From contig DAOQSN010000005.1 of the NCBI GenBank assembly GCA_035356615.1, positions 97,927 to 161,926 on the forward strand: DNA of 64,000 bases, read 5' to 3'. This DNA comes from JAKQDH01 sp029558835 (lineage in GTDB: Bacteria > Planctomycetota > Phycisphaerae > UBA1845). The notes beneath the pieces were generated by a model. The model was not told the origin of the DNA. It worked only from the letters and a program-made list of their open reading frames with translations, and did not search any database. How positions within the stretch are numbered: the first letter of the stretch is position 1; each line of letters opens with the position of its first letter. Position numbers and translations under genes: made by a program. Of the stretch, positions 44,850 to 53,662 are shown in pieces.

Positions 44850-44927
44850 GAGCGTCGCCGGCTCGCCCCCATGCCGGTACGCGGCGTCGCCGCGGGTCGA
44901 GACATGCGTCAGTAGATGGCGACGCTC
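44850..44927 (+). promoter_or_regulatory. Structured 5' leader of clpS
   Basis: GAGCGTCGCC (44850-44859) and GGCGACGCTC (44918-44927) are a perfect ten-base inverted repeat. They enclose a smaller GCGGCG/CGCCGC stem near 44881-44893 and a 14-codon open frame (44871-44915). An AGGAGG at 44841-44846 just before the stem is not followed by a start codon at the normal distance. Whether this regulates clpS is unknown. Confidence 0.4.
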
Positions 44928-44985
44928 AGCGCTGCCGTGCGGGCGACCGTCCGCCGCCGCCCGTAGGTTTCTGGAGTGCACACGC

Positions 44986-45324
44986 ATGACCGATCACGAG
45001 CATGAGGCCGGGCCCGGCACGGACGCCGGCTCGACGGGCACCGCAACGCTGACCGCACCGGCCAAGACTGAACCAAAACGCAAAACCGGCGAGCTCCCTC
45101 CCTACAAGGTGCTCCTTCATAACGACGACGTGAACACCTTCGAGCACGTCATCGCCGCCGTCGTGCGACTGACGGGGATGGCCGTGGAGGAAGCCCTGCT
45201 GAAGGCGCTGGAAGCTCACGAGACCGGCGTCGCCCTGCTGCTGGTCACGCACCTGGAACGGGCCGAACTGCTCGTCGAGCAGTTCATGTCGCTGTCCGTC
45301 ACGACGACGCTCGAACCGGCGTAA
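44986..45324 (+). CDS. clpS: ATP-dependent Clp protease adaptor ClpS
   Basis: 112 aa. The first 35 residues are a disordered Gly/Thr/Lys-rich tail. The core ELPPYKVLLHNDDVNTFEHV carries the NDD acidic pair that binds N-degron amino termini, and LEAHETGVALLLVTHLERAE has the conserved His of the binding pocket. ClpS delivers N-end-rule substrates to ClpA or ClpC. Neither clpA nor aat is adjacent. A GGAG lies upstream of the ATG, and a good promoter with a structured leader precedes it. Confidence 0.93.
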   Translation: MTDHEHEAGPGTDAGSTGTATLTAPAKTEPKRKTGELPPYKVLLHNDDVNTFEHVIAAVVRLTGMAVEEALLKALEAHETGVALLLVTHLERAELLVEQFMSLSVTTTLEPA

Positions 45325-45403
45325 AGACCGTCACCGGCCCGGCGCGCGCACGACGCGCCCGAACCCGAGAGGAAGCGAGGGGCCACTCTCGACGCTCTTC
45401 CAG

Positions 45404-45462
45404 CCTGTTGAAGAAGTAGCGTCAGCCCCCCGTGGCCGACGTGGAGGGCTACAAAGGCGCCG
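45404..45462. repeat. Dispersed repeat family C copy
   Basis: CCTGTTGAAGAAGTAGCGTC followed by AGCCCCCCGTGGCCGACGTG and GAGGGCTACAAAGGCGCC. It lies in the convergent gap between clpS and the oxidoreductase operon. Confidence 0.8.
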
Positions 45463-45467
45463 CTCGC

Positions 45468-46382
45468 TTAATCATTCGGTCCGGCCGGGAACGCACGCAC
45501 CATCCCGTTGAGGTAGTGCCACTGGTCCTCGATGAACCGCCGCAGCACGGCCGCGTCCGTCTTGCCCTTCGTGTAACGCCGCTGGCGCTTCATGTATTCC
45601 TCGACCGGCGTTCCATCAGGCTGCACGTTGACGCGATAACGCACGCCCCCGAAGACTTCGTAGACGGGAAACAACCCCGAGCGCACGGCCAGGCGGATGA
45701 GGTCCACGCTGTCTTCCGCCTCGCTCTTCCAGCCGGTGGGGCACGGTGAGAGTATGAGAAAGAACTTGAACCCCCTCAGACTGCGGGCCCGGCGCACCTT
45801 CCGCAGGAAATCCTCACGATGCGCGAGGGAAAGCGTGGCCGCGTAAGGGATGCGGTGCCCGGCCATGATGGCCATCATGTCCTTCTTGCGCTCGGCCTTG
45901 CCCTTCTCCGTGGTTGAGGTGACGACACCCTCCGGTGTTGCACTGCTGCGCTGGCCGCCGGTGTTGCCGTAGATCTCGTTGTCGTAACAGACGTAGATCA
46001 TGTCCTCGTTACGTTCAGCCGCCGCCGACAACGTGGCCACGCCGATGTCGTACGTTCCGCCGTCCCCGGTCCAGCAGACCGTGGGACGATCCTCGTTGTT
46101 CAGGCGATACACGACACTCACCCCGGTGGCGACCGCGGGGGCGCTCGCAAACGTGGCGGCCACGGTGGGCACCCCGTAGGCGCTCGTGGGAAACGCCCCC
46201 GCCGTCACGATCCCGCAACAGGCGGGGATCACCAGCGTGGGACGGTCTTCGCCGAGTGCCTCATCAAGCCACTGGAGGCCCATCGACATCCCGCAGCCCG
46301 CGCAGTTGGTGTTGCCCGGGCGCAGAAGATTGTGACAGTAGTCCGAAAGTTGCTCTTTGGTGGGCGTCGGTGCGGTACTCAT
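45468..46382 (-). CDS. porB: 2-oxoacid:ferredoxin oxidoreductase (pyruvate synthase) beta subunit
   Basis: 304 aa; the ATG overlaps the alpha-subunit TGA (ATGA), with GAGGTGG upstream. It carries thiamine diphosphate: CWTGDGGTYDIGVATLSAA and the downstream CYDNEIYGNTGGQRS form the TPP/Mg2+ site. Cluster-ligand cysteines are in GNTNCAGCGMSMG and LSPCPTGW. Together with the two upstream genes it forms a four-subunit-type enzyme that oxidises pyruvate (or a related 2-oxoacid) to acyl-CoA, CO2 and reduced ferredoxin, or runs in reverse. The specificity for pyruvate rather than isovalerate-type acids is inferred from resemblance only. Confidence 0.88.
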   Translation of the reverse strand: MSTAPTPTKEQLSDYCHNLLRPGNTNCAGCGMSMGLQWLDEALGEDRPTLVIPACCGIVTAGAFPTSAYGVPTVAATFASAPAVATGVSVVYRLNNEDRPTVCWTGDGGTYDIGVATLSAAAERNEDMIYVCYDNEIYGNTGGQRSSATPEGVVTSTTEKGKAERKKDMMAIMAGHRIPYAATLSLAHREDFLRKVRRARSLRGFKFFLILSPCPTGWKSEAEDSVDLIRLAVRSGLFPVYEVFGGVRYRVNVQPDGTPVEEYMKRQRRYTKGKTDAAVLRRFIEDQWHYLNGMVRAFPAGPND

Positions 46383-47551
46383 GCGACCACCTCTTTCCAC
46401 ACAGGCTCCGCGGCCTGCTTGCGACGATACAAATCGTCAATAATGTCATTGATAATGGCGGGCGTCACGTCACCGCCGCCGAGCCCGACCAGGTAATCCT
46501 GCACCAGCACATCAGAGTGGCCCTGGAGACTGGTCGTGACCTCCTGCCAGAAGATGCCGCCCGAGCCCGGCGAGTGATTGCGGTCCAGCACGCCGACCTT
46601 CTTAACATTTTTGAGCGCCGCGCGCAGCTCAGCACGCGGGAACGGCCGGAACAGCTTCTCCTTGATGAGCCCGATCTTCTCGCCCTTGGCCCGGCGCTCC
46701 TTGACTACGTTGCGCAGAGTCCGCACCATGGTGTTGCAGGCGATCAGCACGACCTCCGCGTCTTCCGTGTATTCGCAGGAAAGCGCGGTGTGCGGGCGGC
46801 GCCCGAAGACCTTGACAAATTCCTCGGTCGCCTCGCTAAGTACCTGCGGCACCTGCTCCATTGCCCGCTGAACCTCGATGCGGTGGTGTTCGGTTTCCCG
46901 CGGCCAGGTGAGCCCGCCGACGGTGACCGGGTGTTCGTAACTGACCTGGTGCGGGACGTGGCAGGGCGGCAGGTATCGGTCAACGAGTTGCTGCTCGGGC
47001 AGGTCCACGACCATCTGGGTGTGGGAGACGACGAACCCATCGAGGGCAACCAGCGCCGGCAGCAGGACCCGGTGATCCTCCGCCACCCGGAACGCCACGA
47101 GAATCGTGTCCACCAAATCCTGGTGCGACTCTGTATAGAATTGCATCCACGCTGCGTCACGCAAGGACAGGCTGTCGCCCTGGTCCACCCAGATGTTCCA
47201 CGGCGGGCCCAGCGTGCGGTTGACCGCGATCATGATGATGGGAAGTCGGTAGTAACCGGCGGCAAAGACGTTCTCATTCATGTACGCCAGGCCATTGGCG
47301 GAACTGGCCGTCATGGCGCGGGCCCCGGCCAGCGACGCGCCGATGCAGACGCCCATCGCACTGTGCTCGGACTCGACCGGGACGATGTAGCCCTTCGTAA
47401 ACGCAAACGACCGCAGGTACTCGATGATTTCGGTTTGCGGCGTAATGGGATACGCCCCGGCCGCGCAGCCGCGGGCCTGACGGTTCGCCTCGCCGGCGAC
47501 CGACAAGGCGTAACCCGCAGCGTGATTCCCCGTCACCAGCGCCCGTGCCAT
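46379..47551 (-). CDS. porA: 2-oxoacid:ferredoxin oxidoreductase (pyruvate synthase) alpha subunit
   Basis: 390 aa. Hallmark AGAYPITPQTEIIEYL, VESEHSAMGVCIGASLAGAR and ASSANGLAYMNENVFAAG, then DAAWMQFYTESHQDLVDTI and the C-terminal PRAELRAALKNVKKVGVLDRNHSPGS block, all typical of PorA-type subunits, which bind the substrate and part of the TPP. It lies 18 bases after the gamma/GltD/delta fusion gene and overlaps porB. Full length compared with homologues of about 390-400 aa. Confidence 0.9.
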   Translation of the reverse strand: MARALVTGNHAAGYALSVAGEANRQARGCAAGAYPITPQTEIIEYLRSFAFTKGYIVPVESEHSAMGVCIGASLAGARAMTASSANGLAYMNENVFAAGYYRLPIIMIAVNRTLGPPWNIWVDQGDSLSLRDAAWMQFYTESHQDLVDTILVAFRVAEDHRVLLPALVALDGFVVSHTQMVVDLPEQQLVDRYLPPCHVPHQVSYEHPVTVGGLTWPRETEHHRIEVQRAMEQVPQVLSEATEEFVKVFGRRPHTALSCEYTEDAEVVLIACNTMVRTLRNVVKERRAKGEKIGLIKEKLFRPFPRAELRAALKNVKKVGVLDRNHSPGSGGIFWQEVTTSLQGHSDVLVQDYLVGLGGGDVTPAIINDIIDDLYRRKQAAEPVWKEVVA

Positions 47552-47569
47552 AACAGTCTCCTTGACGCC

Positions 47570-49798
47570 CTACAACTCCGCCATATAGATCACGCCGCGC
47601 GGGCATTGGGTAGAGCACACGCCGCAACCTTTACAATAGTCATAATCGAACCGGTACCCGTCGCGCTCGCGCAGCAGGATGCCCTCGGGGCAGTGCGTCA
47701 AACACCGGTCGCACTCGTTGCACACGCCGCAACTGAAGCAACGTTGCGCCTCGAGCAGGGCTGCGTGGTGCGCCGGCTCGTCGATGAAGCCCAGCCGCAC
47801 CTCGCGGAAACTCGTGCGGCGGTCCTCCGGCCGCAGCATGGCGGGCCGCTCACGCGGGGCGTGCTCGAAGATGTGCATGTGGAGAATACGCGGCTCGGCC
47901 ACCGGCGGACCTTCTTCGGGGAACAGGTCCTCCCCGGTCAGCGTGCGGTGAATGTGCCACGCGGCCCGCCGCCCGCTGCCGATGGCGGCCGTCACCGTTC
48001 CCTCGTTGGTCACCAGGTCGCCGCCGGTGAAAACCGGTGCCCCGGTCCAGCCGAGCAGCGCTGATTCCTTGTCCTTCTCGTGAACGGCCGAGCCTTCCGG
48101 CAGAATCGTCAGGTCGCTTACCTGCCCCAACGCCAGCAGCACGCGATCGCAACGCACGTCAAACCACGCATCCTCGCTTTCATCCGGTACCGGACGACGC
48201 CGACCGGACTCATCCGGTTCGCCCAGCTTCATCCGCTGGCACGTCAGCACCGCCCCCAGCGAGTCCTTTGTCAGCCGAACCGGCAGCACGAGCTCCTGGA
48301 GTTCGATTCCCTCCTCGATGGCCTCCTCAACCTCCTCGGCAATCGCGGGCATCTCCTGCCGCGTACGCCGGTACAGGATCCGCACGCTCGCCGCACCGAT
48401 CCGCCGGGCCGAGCGGGCGGCATCCATGGCCGTGTTCCCGCCTCCGACCACCACAACGTGCGCCCCCTTGAGTGACTCCTGCCCCTTGCGGACCCGGTCG
48501 AGGAAGTCAATGCCCTGCTCGACGACGCCCGGTTCGAGGTTCTGCAAGTTGAGCGCCCGGTTCTCCTGCTGCCCGGTCGCCACGAACACGGCCGCGAACG
48601 AGTGCGACAACTCCAGCAGGTCCGCTCGCCCCACGCGCCGCCCCGTCTGCACCTCGACACCGTGGCGGACGATGTGGTTGATCTCCCGGCCCAGCACGTC
48701 CCGTGGCAGGCGGTACGTCGGAATGCCGGTCCGCAACACGCCGCCCAGCTCGTCGCCGGCCTCGATCAGCGTGACCGGATAGCCGAGCCGGGCCAGATGA
48801 TACGTGGCGCTCAGACCCGCCGGCCCCGAGCCGACGACGGCGATCCGCTCCTTACGCGTCGGCGGGGTCGCCTCCGGCCAGCGCCCGTGATCGGCGATGT
48901 ACCGCTCGACCTCCCGGATGTTCACCGCCTCGTCGTAGTCGCTGCGGTTGCACGCTTCCATACACGGGGCGGGGCACACCCGCCCGCATATTCCCGGCAG
49001 CGGCGACGTTTGCAGGATGATCTCCAGCGCCTTCGTGTAATCCTGGTCGCGGGCCACGGCCTCCAGGAACCCGCGCACGTCATTCCCGGCCGGGCAACCG
49101 TGGTTGCACGGCGGGGTGAAGCGCTGGCGCTCCGGTCTCCGCGACGCCCAGCTTCCGGTGCGGATCGTCGGCATGCCGCCCACGACGTCGTCGAGAATGC
49201 CGGCCACCGGTCCTTTCGGCGCGCCTGGCGCGACCGCCGCCGCCCGCCCCTTGAGCGTCTGCATCCGGACGGCCTGGGCAGCCTGCCGAGCCGCCTTGAG
49301 ATTCGGACCCCCGAACTTCGCGTAGCTGAGCGCTCCCTCCACCTGCTCAACGGGCAAGCCGAGGATGCGCGCGATCGCCCCGAGCATCGTGGTGTTGACA
49401 ATCGGGACCGCTTTCGTCCCCAGGCCGTTGGCCACCGCGATTTCCGTCGCGTCCACGGTGGCCACTTGTCGCCCCGGAAACATCTCCGCAAACGCCGCCG
49501 GCGCGTCCGGAGTGTTCAGGATGATCCACCCGGCAGGCTTCAACCCACTGGCGATGTGCCGTCCGATGAGCGTGCGGTCGATGACGACCACGTGGTCCGG
49601 CTCGCGGATCTGGTTGTGGTTGGTGATCTCCTCATCGTCGATGCGGACAAAGGCCTGCAACGGGGCCCCGGACCGCTCCGCGGCGTACACCCCGAACGCC
49701 TGCACGTACTTGCCTTCTCGGAAGTAGGTGGTGGCGATCAGCTTGGCGAGCGTGACGCCGCCCTGGCCGCCGCGTCCGAAGATCGTCATCTCCATCAT
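47570..49798 (-). CDS. Fusion of PFOR gamma subunit, GltD-like NAD(P)H/FAD oxidoreductase and ferredoxin (delta) subunit
   Basis: 742 aa in three modules. Residues 1-185 are the gamma subunit (FGRGGQGGVTLAKLIATTYF, GVYAAERSGAP, KFGGPNLKAA). Residues about 225-640 are a GltD/NfnB-like flavoprotein: N-terminal Fe-S cysteines (CNHGCPAGNDV, CGRVCPAPCMEAC), FAD site VVGSGPAGLSATYHLARLG, pyridine-nucleotide site VVVVGGGNTAMDAARSARR, and FTGGDLVTNEGTVTAAIGSGR. Residues about 680-742 hold two clusters (CFSCGVCNECDRCLTHCPEG, CKGCGVCSTQCPRG). One polypeptide could thus link 2-oxoacid oxidation to NAD(P)H directly. First gene of the operon; start ATG 49798 or 49795. Confidence 0.9.
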   Translation of the reverse strand: MMEMTIFGRGGQGGVTLAKLIATTYFREGKYVQAFGVYAAERSGAPLQAFVRIDDEEITNHNQIREPDHVVVIDRTLIGRHIASGLKPAGWIILNTPDAPAAFAEMFPGRQVATVDATEIAVANGLGTKAVPIVNTTMLGAIARILGLPVEQVEGALSYAKFGGPNLKAARQAAQAVRMQTLKGRAAAVAPGAPKGPVAGILDDVVGGMPTIRTGSWASRRPERQRFTPPCNHGCPAGNDVRGFLEAVARDQDYTKALEIILQTSPLPGICGRVCPAPCMEACNRSDYDEAVNIREVERYIADHGRWPEATPPTRKERIAVVGSGPAGLSATYHLARLGYPVTLIEAGDELGGVLRTGIPTYRLPRDVLGREINHIVRHGVEVQTGRRVGRADLLELSHSFAAVFVATGQQENRALNLQNLEPGVVEQGIDFLDRVRKGQESLKGAHVVVVGGGNTAMDAARSARRIGAASVRILYRRTRQEMPAIAEEVEEAIEEGIELQELVLPVRLTKDSLGAVLTCQRMKLGEPDESGRRRPVPDESEDAWFDVRCDRVLLALGQVSDLTILPEGSAVHEKDKESALLGWTGAPVFTGGDLVTNEGTVTAAIGSGRRAAWHIHRTLTGEDLFPEEGPPVAEPRILHMHIFEHAPRERPAMLRPEDRRTSFREVRLGFIDEPAHHAALLEAQRCFSCGVCNECDRCLTHCPEGILLRERDGYRFDYDYCKGCGVCSTQCPRGVIYMAEL

Positions 49799-50374
49799 GG
49801 CACACCTGTGGTTTTCGACCCGCGACCCACCCTGACCCGGCAGACCGCTGCGCCGTCAGGATAGCGGCGGGACGCCCGGAATGGCACACCGGCACCCTGG
49901 GCAGGGCGCTGAGTCCGCTGGGTTCCCTTTCGGGTGGTCGAACGGCGGAAGCCGTCGGAGCACAGGTGCATCCGCCTCACTCGCCACCCCCAATAGAACG
50001 TCCTAGGCGCATTGCGACCGCAATCCCTGGAGCGAGCGCATGGAGCATACAGGCTCACTGGCAAGATGCGTTCCGCCGGTGGGGTCCTGCGCCCCGCGTT
50101 GGAACAATGCCGGCCCAGAAGCGGGGCGGCGGGCGACCGTTGCGGCGCGGAACCCAGTCCACGACGGACCACGCCTGGTGCCTCTGACCCCGAGCATGTG
50201 CTCAGCCTGGGGCCCGTCAACCGGCCCGACACAGGGGGCGCGGTCGGGAAGGTTGGTCCGGCCGCATGCCCAGGGAACGGGGGCCAGCACCGGCTGCCTG
50301 TTCCCCGGCGTGGGCACGGCCTACAATCGCCCGCGCAGGCTCTGTTGCGCGGAAGTTGTGCCGGCAGCCCGACC
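49799..50374. other. Divergent intergenic region, no gene recognised
   Basis: 576 bases between the oxidoreductase operon and the thioredoxin-like gene. Open frames here are arginine/proline-rich shadows without homology I recognise. A TACAAT hexamer at 50322-50327 may be the -10 box of the thioredoxin-like gene, but the matching -35 (TGTTCC) is weak. None of repeat families A-E was detected. Confidence 0.5.
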
Positions 50375-50860
50375 ATGAGCGAACCGTTCCAGCCCCCTGG
50401 CCCGCCAGCCCCACCGACCGCCCGAACCGGGCGCCGGACACGCCGATCGTACGATCTGTGGATCCTCTTCGGGCTCGCGCTGGTCGTGATGACGGTCCTG
50501 AACTGGCCCGCCAGCCCGCCCCCGGGATGGGCGGCCGAGTACGACGGCGCCCTGCGGGAGGCCACTCGCCTAGGCAAACCGCTGCTTGTCGGCTTCTACC
50601 TGGACGGCTGCGTGCCGTGCAAGCTGATGGACCGCACGACGTTGCGTAGCGAGCAGGTCGTCAAGGCCCTGGGGGGGTTCGTGCCGGTACGACTCAACCT
50701 GGCCGCCGAGGGTGACTTGGCTGCCCGCCTGGGCGTGGTGGCCGCTCCGACCTACGTCGCGCTTGATCCAACGGAAACACCGCTCGGTCGGTTCGAGGGC
50801 TCCGCGGACGAGACCGAGTTTCTGCGTTTCCTGGCGGCCGCGCAGGCACGGCGGCATTGA
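50375..50860 (+). CDS. Membrane-anchored thioredoxin-like protein
   Basis: The frame is open from 50012, but ATG 50375 fits best: 161 aa with a Pro/Arg-rich cytoplasmic N-terminus, one transmembrane helix (about residues 27-43, LWILFGLALVVMTVLNW) and a thioredoxin fold with the redox pair CVPC at 79-82 (VGFYLDGCVPCKLMDRTT). The cis-Pro loop is VVAAPTYVALDP. The domain resembles the Thioredoxin_7/DsbD-gamma type. It is likely extracytoplasmic and may reduce disulfides or apocytochromes; no thiol-oxidoreductase partner is adjacent. Confidence 0.85.
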   Translation: MSEPFQPPGPPAPPTARTGRRTRRSYDLWILFGLALVVMTVLNWPASPPPGWAAEYDGALREATRLGKPLLVGFYLDGCVPCKLMDRTTLRSEQVVKALGGFVPVRLNLAAEGDLAARLGVVAAPTYVALDPTETPLGRFEGSADETEFLRFLAAAQARRH

Positions 50861-51070
50861 GAGGGACGGGAGCGGTTCGTGTCTCCTCGGTGGAGCCTGC
50901 GCCCGACAGCACCCTGCCAAGTCTGCCCCAACCCCGGTGAGACGTACCAGTCCTGTCGTCCAGCATCCAGGTGCTTCAGACGGCCCGAACGAGTACGATG
51001 CAACGCTATGAGCGGCGTCCTTTCAGGCGCCCGACGGTGGAGGTCTTCGCAGTACGGGAGGGTCAAGTTC

Positions 51071-52099
51071 ATGCGGTTTGTCAGCTTTGTTGTGGCCGCA
51101 ACGGCAGGAATGGCGGGCATTGCTCTTTCCGGCGACGGGCTGTCTGAGGACGAGAGCTACCGCCTGAAGCCGCGGTTTGTGCCCGCCCGGGTGACGTACG
51201 TCGAGGTCGCCTGGGACGCCGTGGTGCACAGCAGACACTCAGGCGAGCCGAGAGCCGTATGGGAACGGCGTCTCGGGCAGACGGAAGGCTGGCTGCAGGA
51301 GGTCGAGTCAGTTGCCTCCGACGGGCGAGCACGCCTGAAGCTGACGTTCGAGCGAATGGCCTGCTACCGTGGCGACGACGAGGAGCAGGAGGCGTTCGAC
51401 TCCGATGTCGACGACCCCGACGATGCCGACAACGCCATCGCCGCGGTCTACGCCCCGCTGCTTGGTCAGTCGTTCTTCCTGGAAGTGGACGCCCAGGGTC
51501 ACGTGGTGGACTGCTCCGGCATGGACGCCATCCGGGAGCGAGTGGAAGCACGTGCACAGGGCAACGACTTCTATGAGTGGCAGAAGCACGATCTGGAGTG
51601 TGAGAGCAAGTCGAAGTTGGCGGAAGAGTTCCTGCTGCTGTATCCGCCCGACAGTGCCCGTCGGATTGGCGATCGGTGGGCGGAGGAACTGCTCCATCGA
51701 GGGAAGAAGTCTGCGTATCGCATGAAACTCGCGCGCTGGGAACAGGATGGGGGGCGCCGGTTCCTGGGCGTGACGTACGAGGCGGATTACGAACGCGTGG
51801 CGCCCGAAGAGTATCAATCAGGCGACGTTCAGGTCACCCGCGCCCTGGAGAAGGGCGGGTGCAGGGGGACGGCCACCTTTGACGTGGAGCGCGGAGAACT
51901 CCTCCGCGCGGTCGAGGACGGGCACTTGAGAAGCGAATCGACCGGACGCAGCCCTGAAGGGGAAGACCGGGGCACCCTCAAGAGCGAAATCAGCTACCGC
52001 CAGACCACGCGCCTGCTCACCTCGGACGAGCGTGCGGCAGAGCGGCAGAAGAACATGCAGCTACGGGTTCCCCCGGCCAAGCCCTCGGGCGACCAGTGA
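51071..52099 (+). CDS. Secreted protein of unknown function
   Basis: ATG 51071, preceded by GGGAGG, starts a signal peptide (MRFVSFVVAATAGMAGIALS) and gives 342 aa. The mature protein is rich in acidic and basic residues and looks mostly beta-structured: VTYVEVAWDAVVHSRHSG, an Asp-rich stretch at about 105-125 (DSDVDDPDDADNA), LGQSFFLEVDAQGHVVDCSG and GDRWAEELLHRGKKSAYRM. The layout resembles planctomycete exported proteins with a DUF6263-like fold, but I cannot confirm that. It ends 55 bases before the convergent PEP-CTERM gene. Confidence 0.75.
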   Translation: MRFVSFVVAATAGMAGIALSGDGLSEDESYRLKPRFVPARVTYVEVAWDAVVHSRHSGEPRAVWERRLGQTEGWLQEVESVASDGRARLKLTFERMACYRGDDEEQEAFDSDVDDPDDADNAIAAVYAPLLGQSFFLEVDAQGHVVDCSGMDAIRERVEARAQGNDFYEWQKHDLECESKSKLAEEFLLLYPPDSARRIGDRWAEELLHRGKKSAYRMKLARWEQDGGRRFLGVTYEADYERVAPEEYQSGDVQVTRALEKGGCRGTATFDVERGELLRAVEDGHLRSESTGRSPEGEDRGTLKSEISYRQTTRLLTSDERAAERQKNMQLRVPPAKPSGDQ

Positions 52100-52154
52100 C
52101 CGCCGGGGCAGCTCGGCCAACGAGAACACGTACCCGCACCGTGGCGCGTCCCGC

Positions 52155-53282
52155 TCAATGCCGTCGCTTGGCACTGACGACGGCGACGCTCAACGCGAGC
52201 AGCATCAGGCTGCTCGGCTCGGGCAGGTGGGCCAGCCAGCCGCGCTGGTACACCGGCCCGTACGTGCCGACCCCTACGATGGTGAGGCCATCATCGGAGA
52301 TTCCCGCGGCCGAGGTGAGACACTCCCAGCCGCTCAAGTCGAACCCGTACTCGCTGACAAACAGCTCCGCCAGGTTGCGCATGCCGTGCTGTGCGTCCCA
52401 GATGAAGGGAGCGTAGCCTCCGGTCGCCTTGCTGTAGCCGACCACAATGGACCCGTCGGCCGAGACCCCCGTCGCCCGGCTGTCGAAGGTGCCGCCGGGC
52501 AGATCGCCGAGGGGAGCCATCACCCCATCCTCCCAACGGAACGCTTGATAGAAACTCCCAAATTTGCCAAAGCCGACGACCACCGACCCGTCGGCCGAGA
52601 CGTCTCGCGCGTAACTCTCCAGCCCGCCCCCCGGCAGGTTGCCCAGCGGGGTCATGACGTCGTCTTCCCAGCGGAACGCCTCGATCCCGTTGCTGGACTG
52701 GCTCCAGCCCACGATCACCGAGCCGTCTGCTGAGCATGCCTGCGCCGAACCCCCATAGGGGCCGCCGGGCAGGTCGCCCAGCCCGGTTACCGTGCCGTCT
52801 TGCCAGTAGACTGCCTCCCACCCCTCGACGCCGCAGCTCTCCCCAACAATCCTGTTGCCGTTGGCCGACATGCCGAACGCCGCAGTCCAAGTCTCGCCGC
52901 TGGGCAGGTCCGGCAGGCAGGTGACGTTGCCGCCCTCCCAGCGGAACGCGGTCATGGTCTCGTTGGGGTAACTATGCCCGGCGATGACGGAGCCGTTGCT
53001 GGACACCGCAGTGGCCGTGGTGCCCGTCCAGTTGTCCGGCAGACCCTCCAGCGTGGCGAGCACTCCATTCTCCCAGCGGTACGGCGTCTGGCCCGGGAAG
53101 CCCAAAGCGTCCCCCACAGCCACGAGCCCGTTGCCCGAGACGGCTCGGGCCCACGAATCCGTCCCCGAGCCCGGTACCGGCCCCAGATTCACGAAAAAGG
53201 GAGCTTCCGCCGTCGCCTGCGTTACACTGCAAGCAGTGAGGAACATGCCCGCGATCCACGGTTGCCAATGCGTGCGTGCCAT
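52155..53282 (-). CDS. HAF-repeat beta-propeller protein with PEP-CTERM sorting signal
   Basis: ATG 53282, with GGGAG eleven to thirteen bases upstream, gives 375 aa. A signal peptide is followed by about six HAF-type repeats: FRWEDGVMAPLGDLPGG, ATGVSADGSIVVGYS and ARDVSADGSVVVGFG. They should form an extracellular propeller. The C-terminus is PEPSSLMLLALSVAVVSAKRRH-like: PEP motif, hydrophobic helix and basic tail. This is the substrate tag of the PEP-CTERM/exosortase export system associated with extracellular polysaccharide. Exosortase itself is not in the window. A candidate promoter lies about 60 bases upstream. Confidence 0.88.
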   Translation of the reverse strand: MARTHWQPWIAGMFLTACSVTQATAEAPFFVNLGPVPGSGTDSWARAVSGNGLVAVGDALGFPGQTPYRWENGVLATLEGLPDNWTGTTATAVSSNGSVIAGHSYPNETMTAFRWEGGNVTCLPDLPSGETWTAAFGMSANGNRIVGESCGVEGWEAVYWQDGTVTGLGDLPGGPYGGSAQACSADGSVIVGWSQSSNGIEAFRWEDDVMTPLGNLPGGGLESYARDVSADGSVVVGFGKFGSFYQAFRWEDGVMAPLGDLPGGTFDSRATGVSADGSIVVGYSKATGGYAPFIWDAQHGMRNLAELFVSEYGFDLSGWECLTSAAGISDDGLTIVGVGTYGPVYQRGWLAHLPEPSSLMLLALSVAVVSAKRRH

Positions 53283-53662
53283 GATGCCCATCTCCCAGCC
53301 CAAGGTGCGGTAGTGACCCAGACCAATGACGGTCCCCGTGTGCCATTGTACGGAATTGGAGCGCTGGCCGGAAACGGTTTCTTGCGACGGACCGGAAAGA
53401 GCTCCCCATGGGGGCGTGGGGAGGGTTCGCTTCTCTTGCCCGCGGTCCTCGCCAAACCGCTGACCGCAGGGGTAATGCCCCAGCGAGAAAACGACCCTGC
53501 CGGTTCCGCTTCCTCCGGACGCTTGCGTAGCTCGAAAGACCGGTGCCGGCCCCGGCCCCGGCCTTGCGGGGCGTGCCCCAGCCGCTAACGTGCGCAGCGG
53601 TGGACACCAAGCCGGGGGAAACGCGCAGCGGGGGCACGGGTGCCCGGCGGGTGGGATGCGGC
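53283..53662. other. Divergent intergenic region with a candidate minus-strand promoter
   Basis: On the minus strand TTCCGG (53373-53368), 17 bases and TACAAT (53350-53345) could drive the PEP-CTERM gene. Toward lutA the sequence is GC-rich (GGCCCCGGCCCCGGCC near 53550-53567) without repeats of families A-E. Confidence 0.45.

Noticed and set aside
44871..44915. Fourteen-codon leader peptide upstream of clpS
   Set aside because: The AGGAGG is 24 bases from the ATG, and no codon pattern suggests attenuation. Kept only as part of the structured leader.
50012..50374. N-terminal extension of the thioredoxin-like protein
   Set aside because: 121 codons of Arg/Gly/Pro-rich sequence without homology; ATG 50375 precedes the transmembrane anchor directly.
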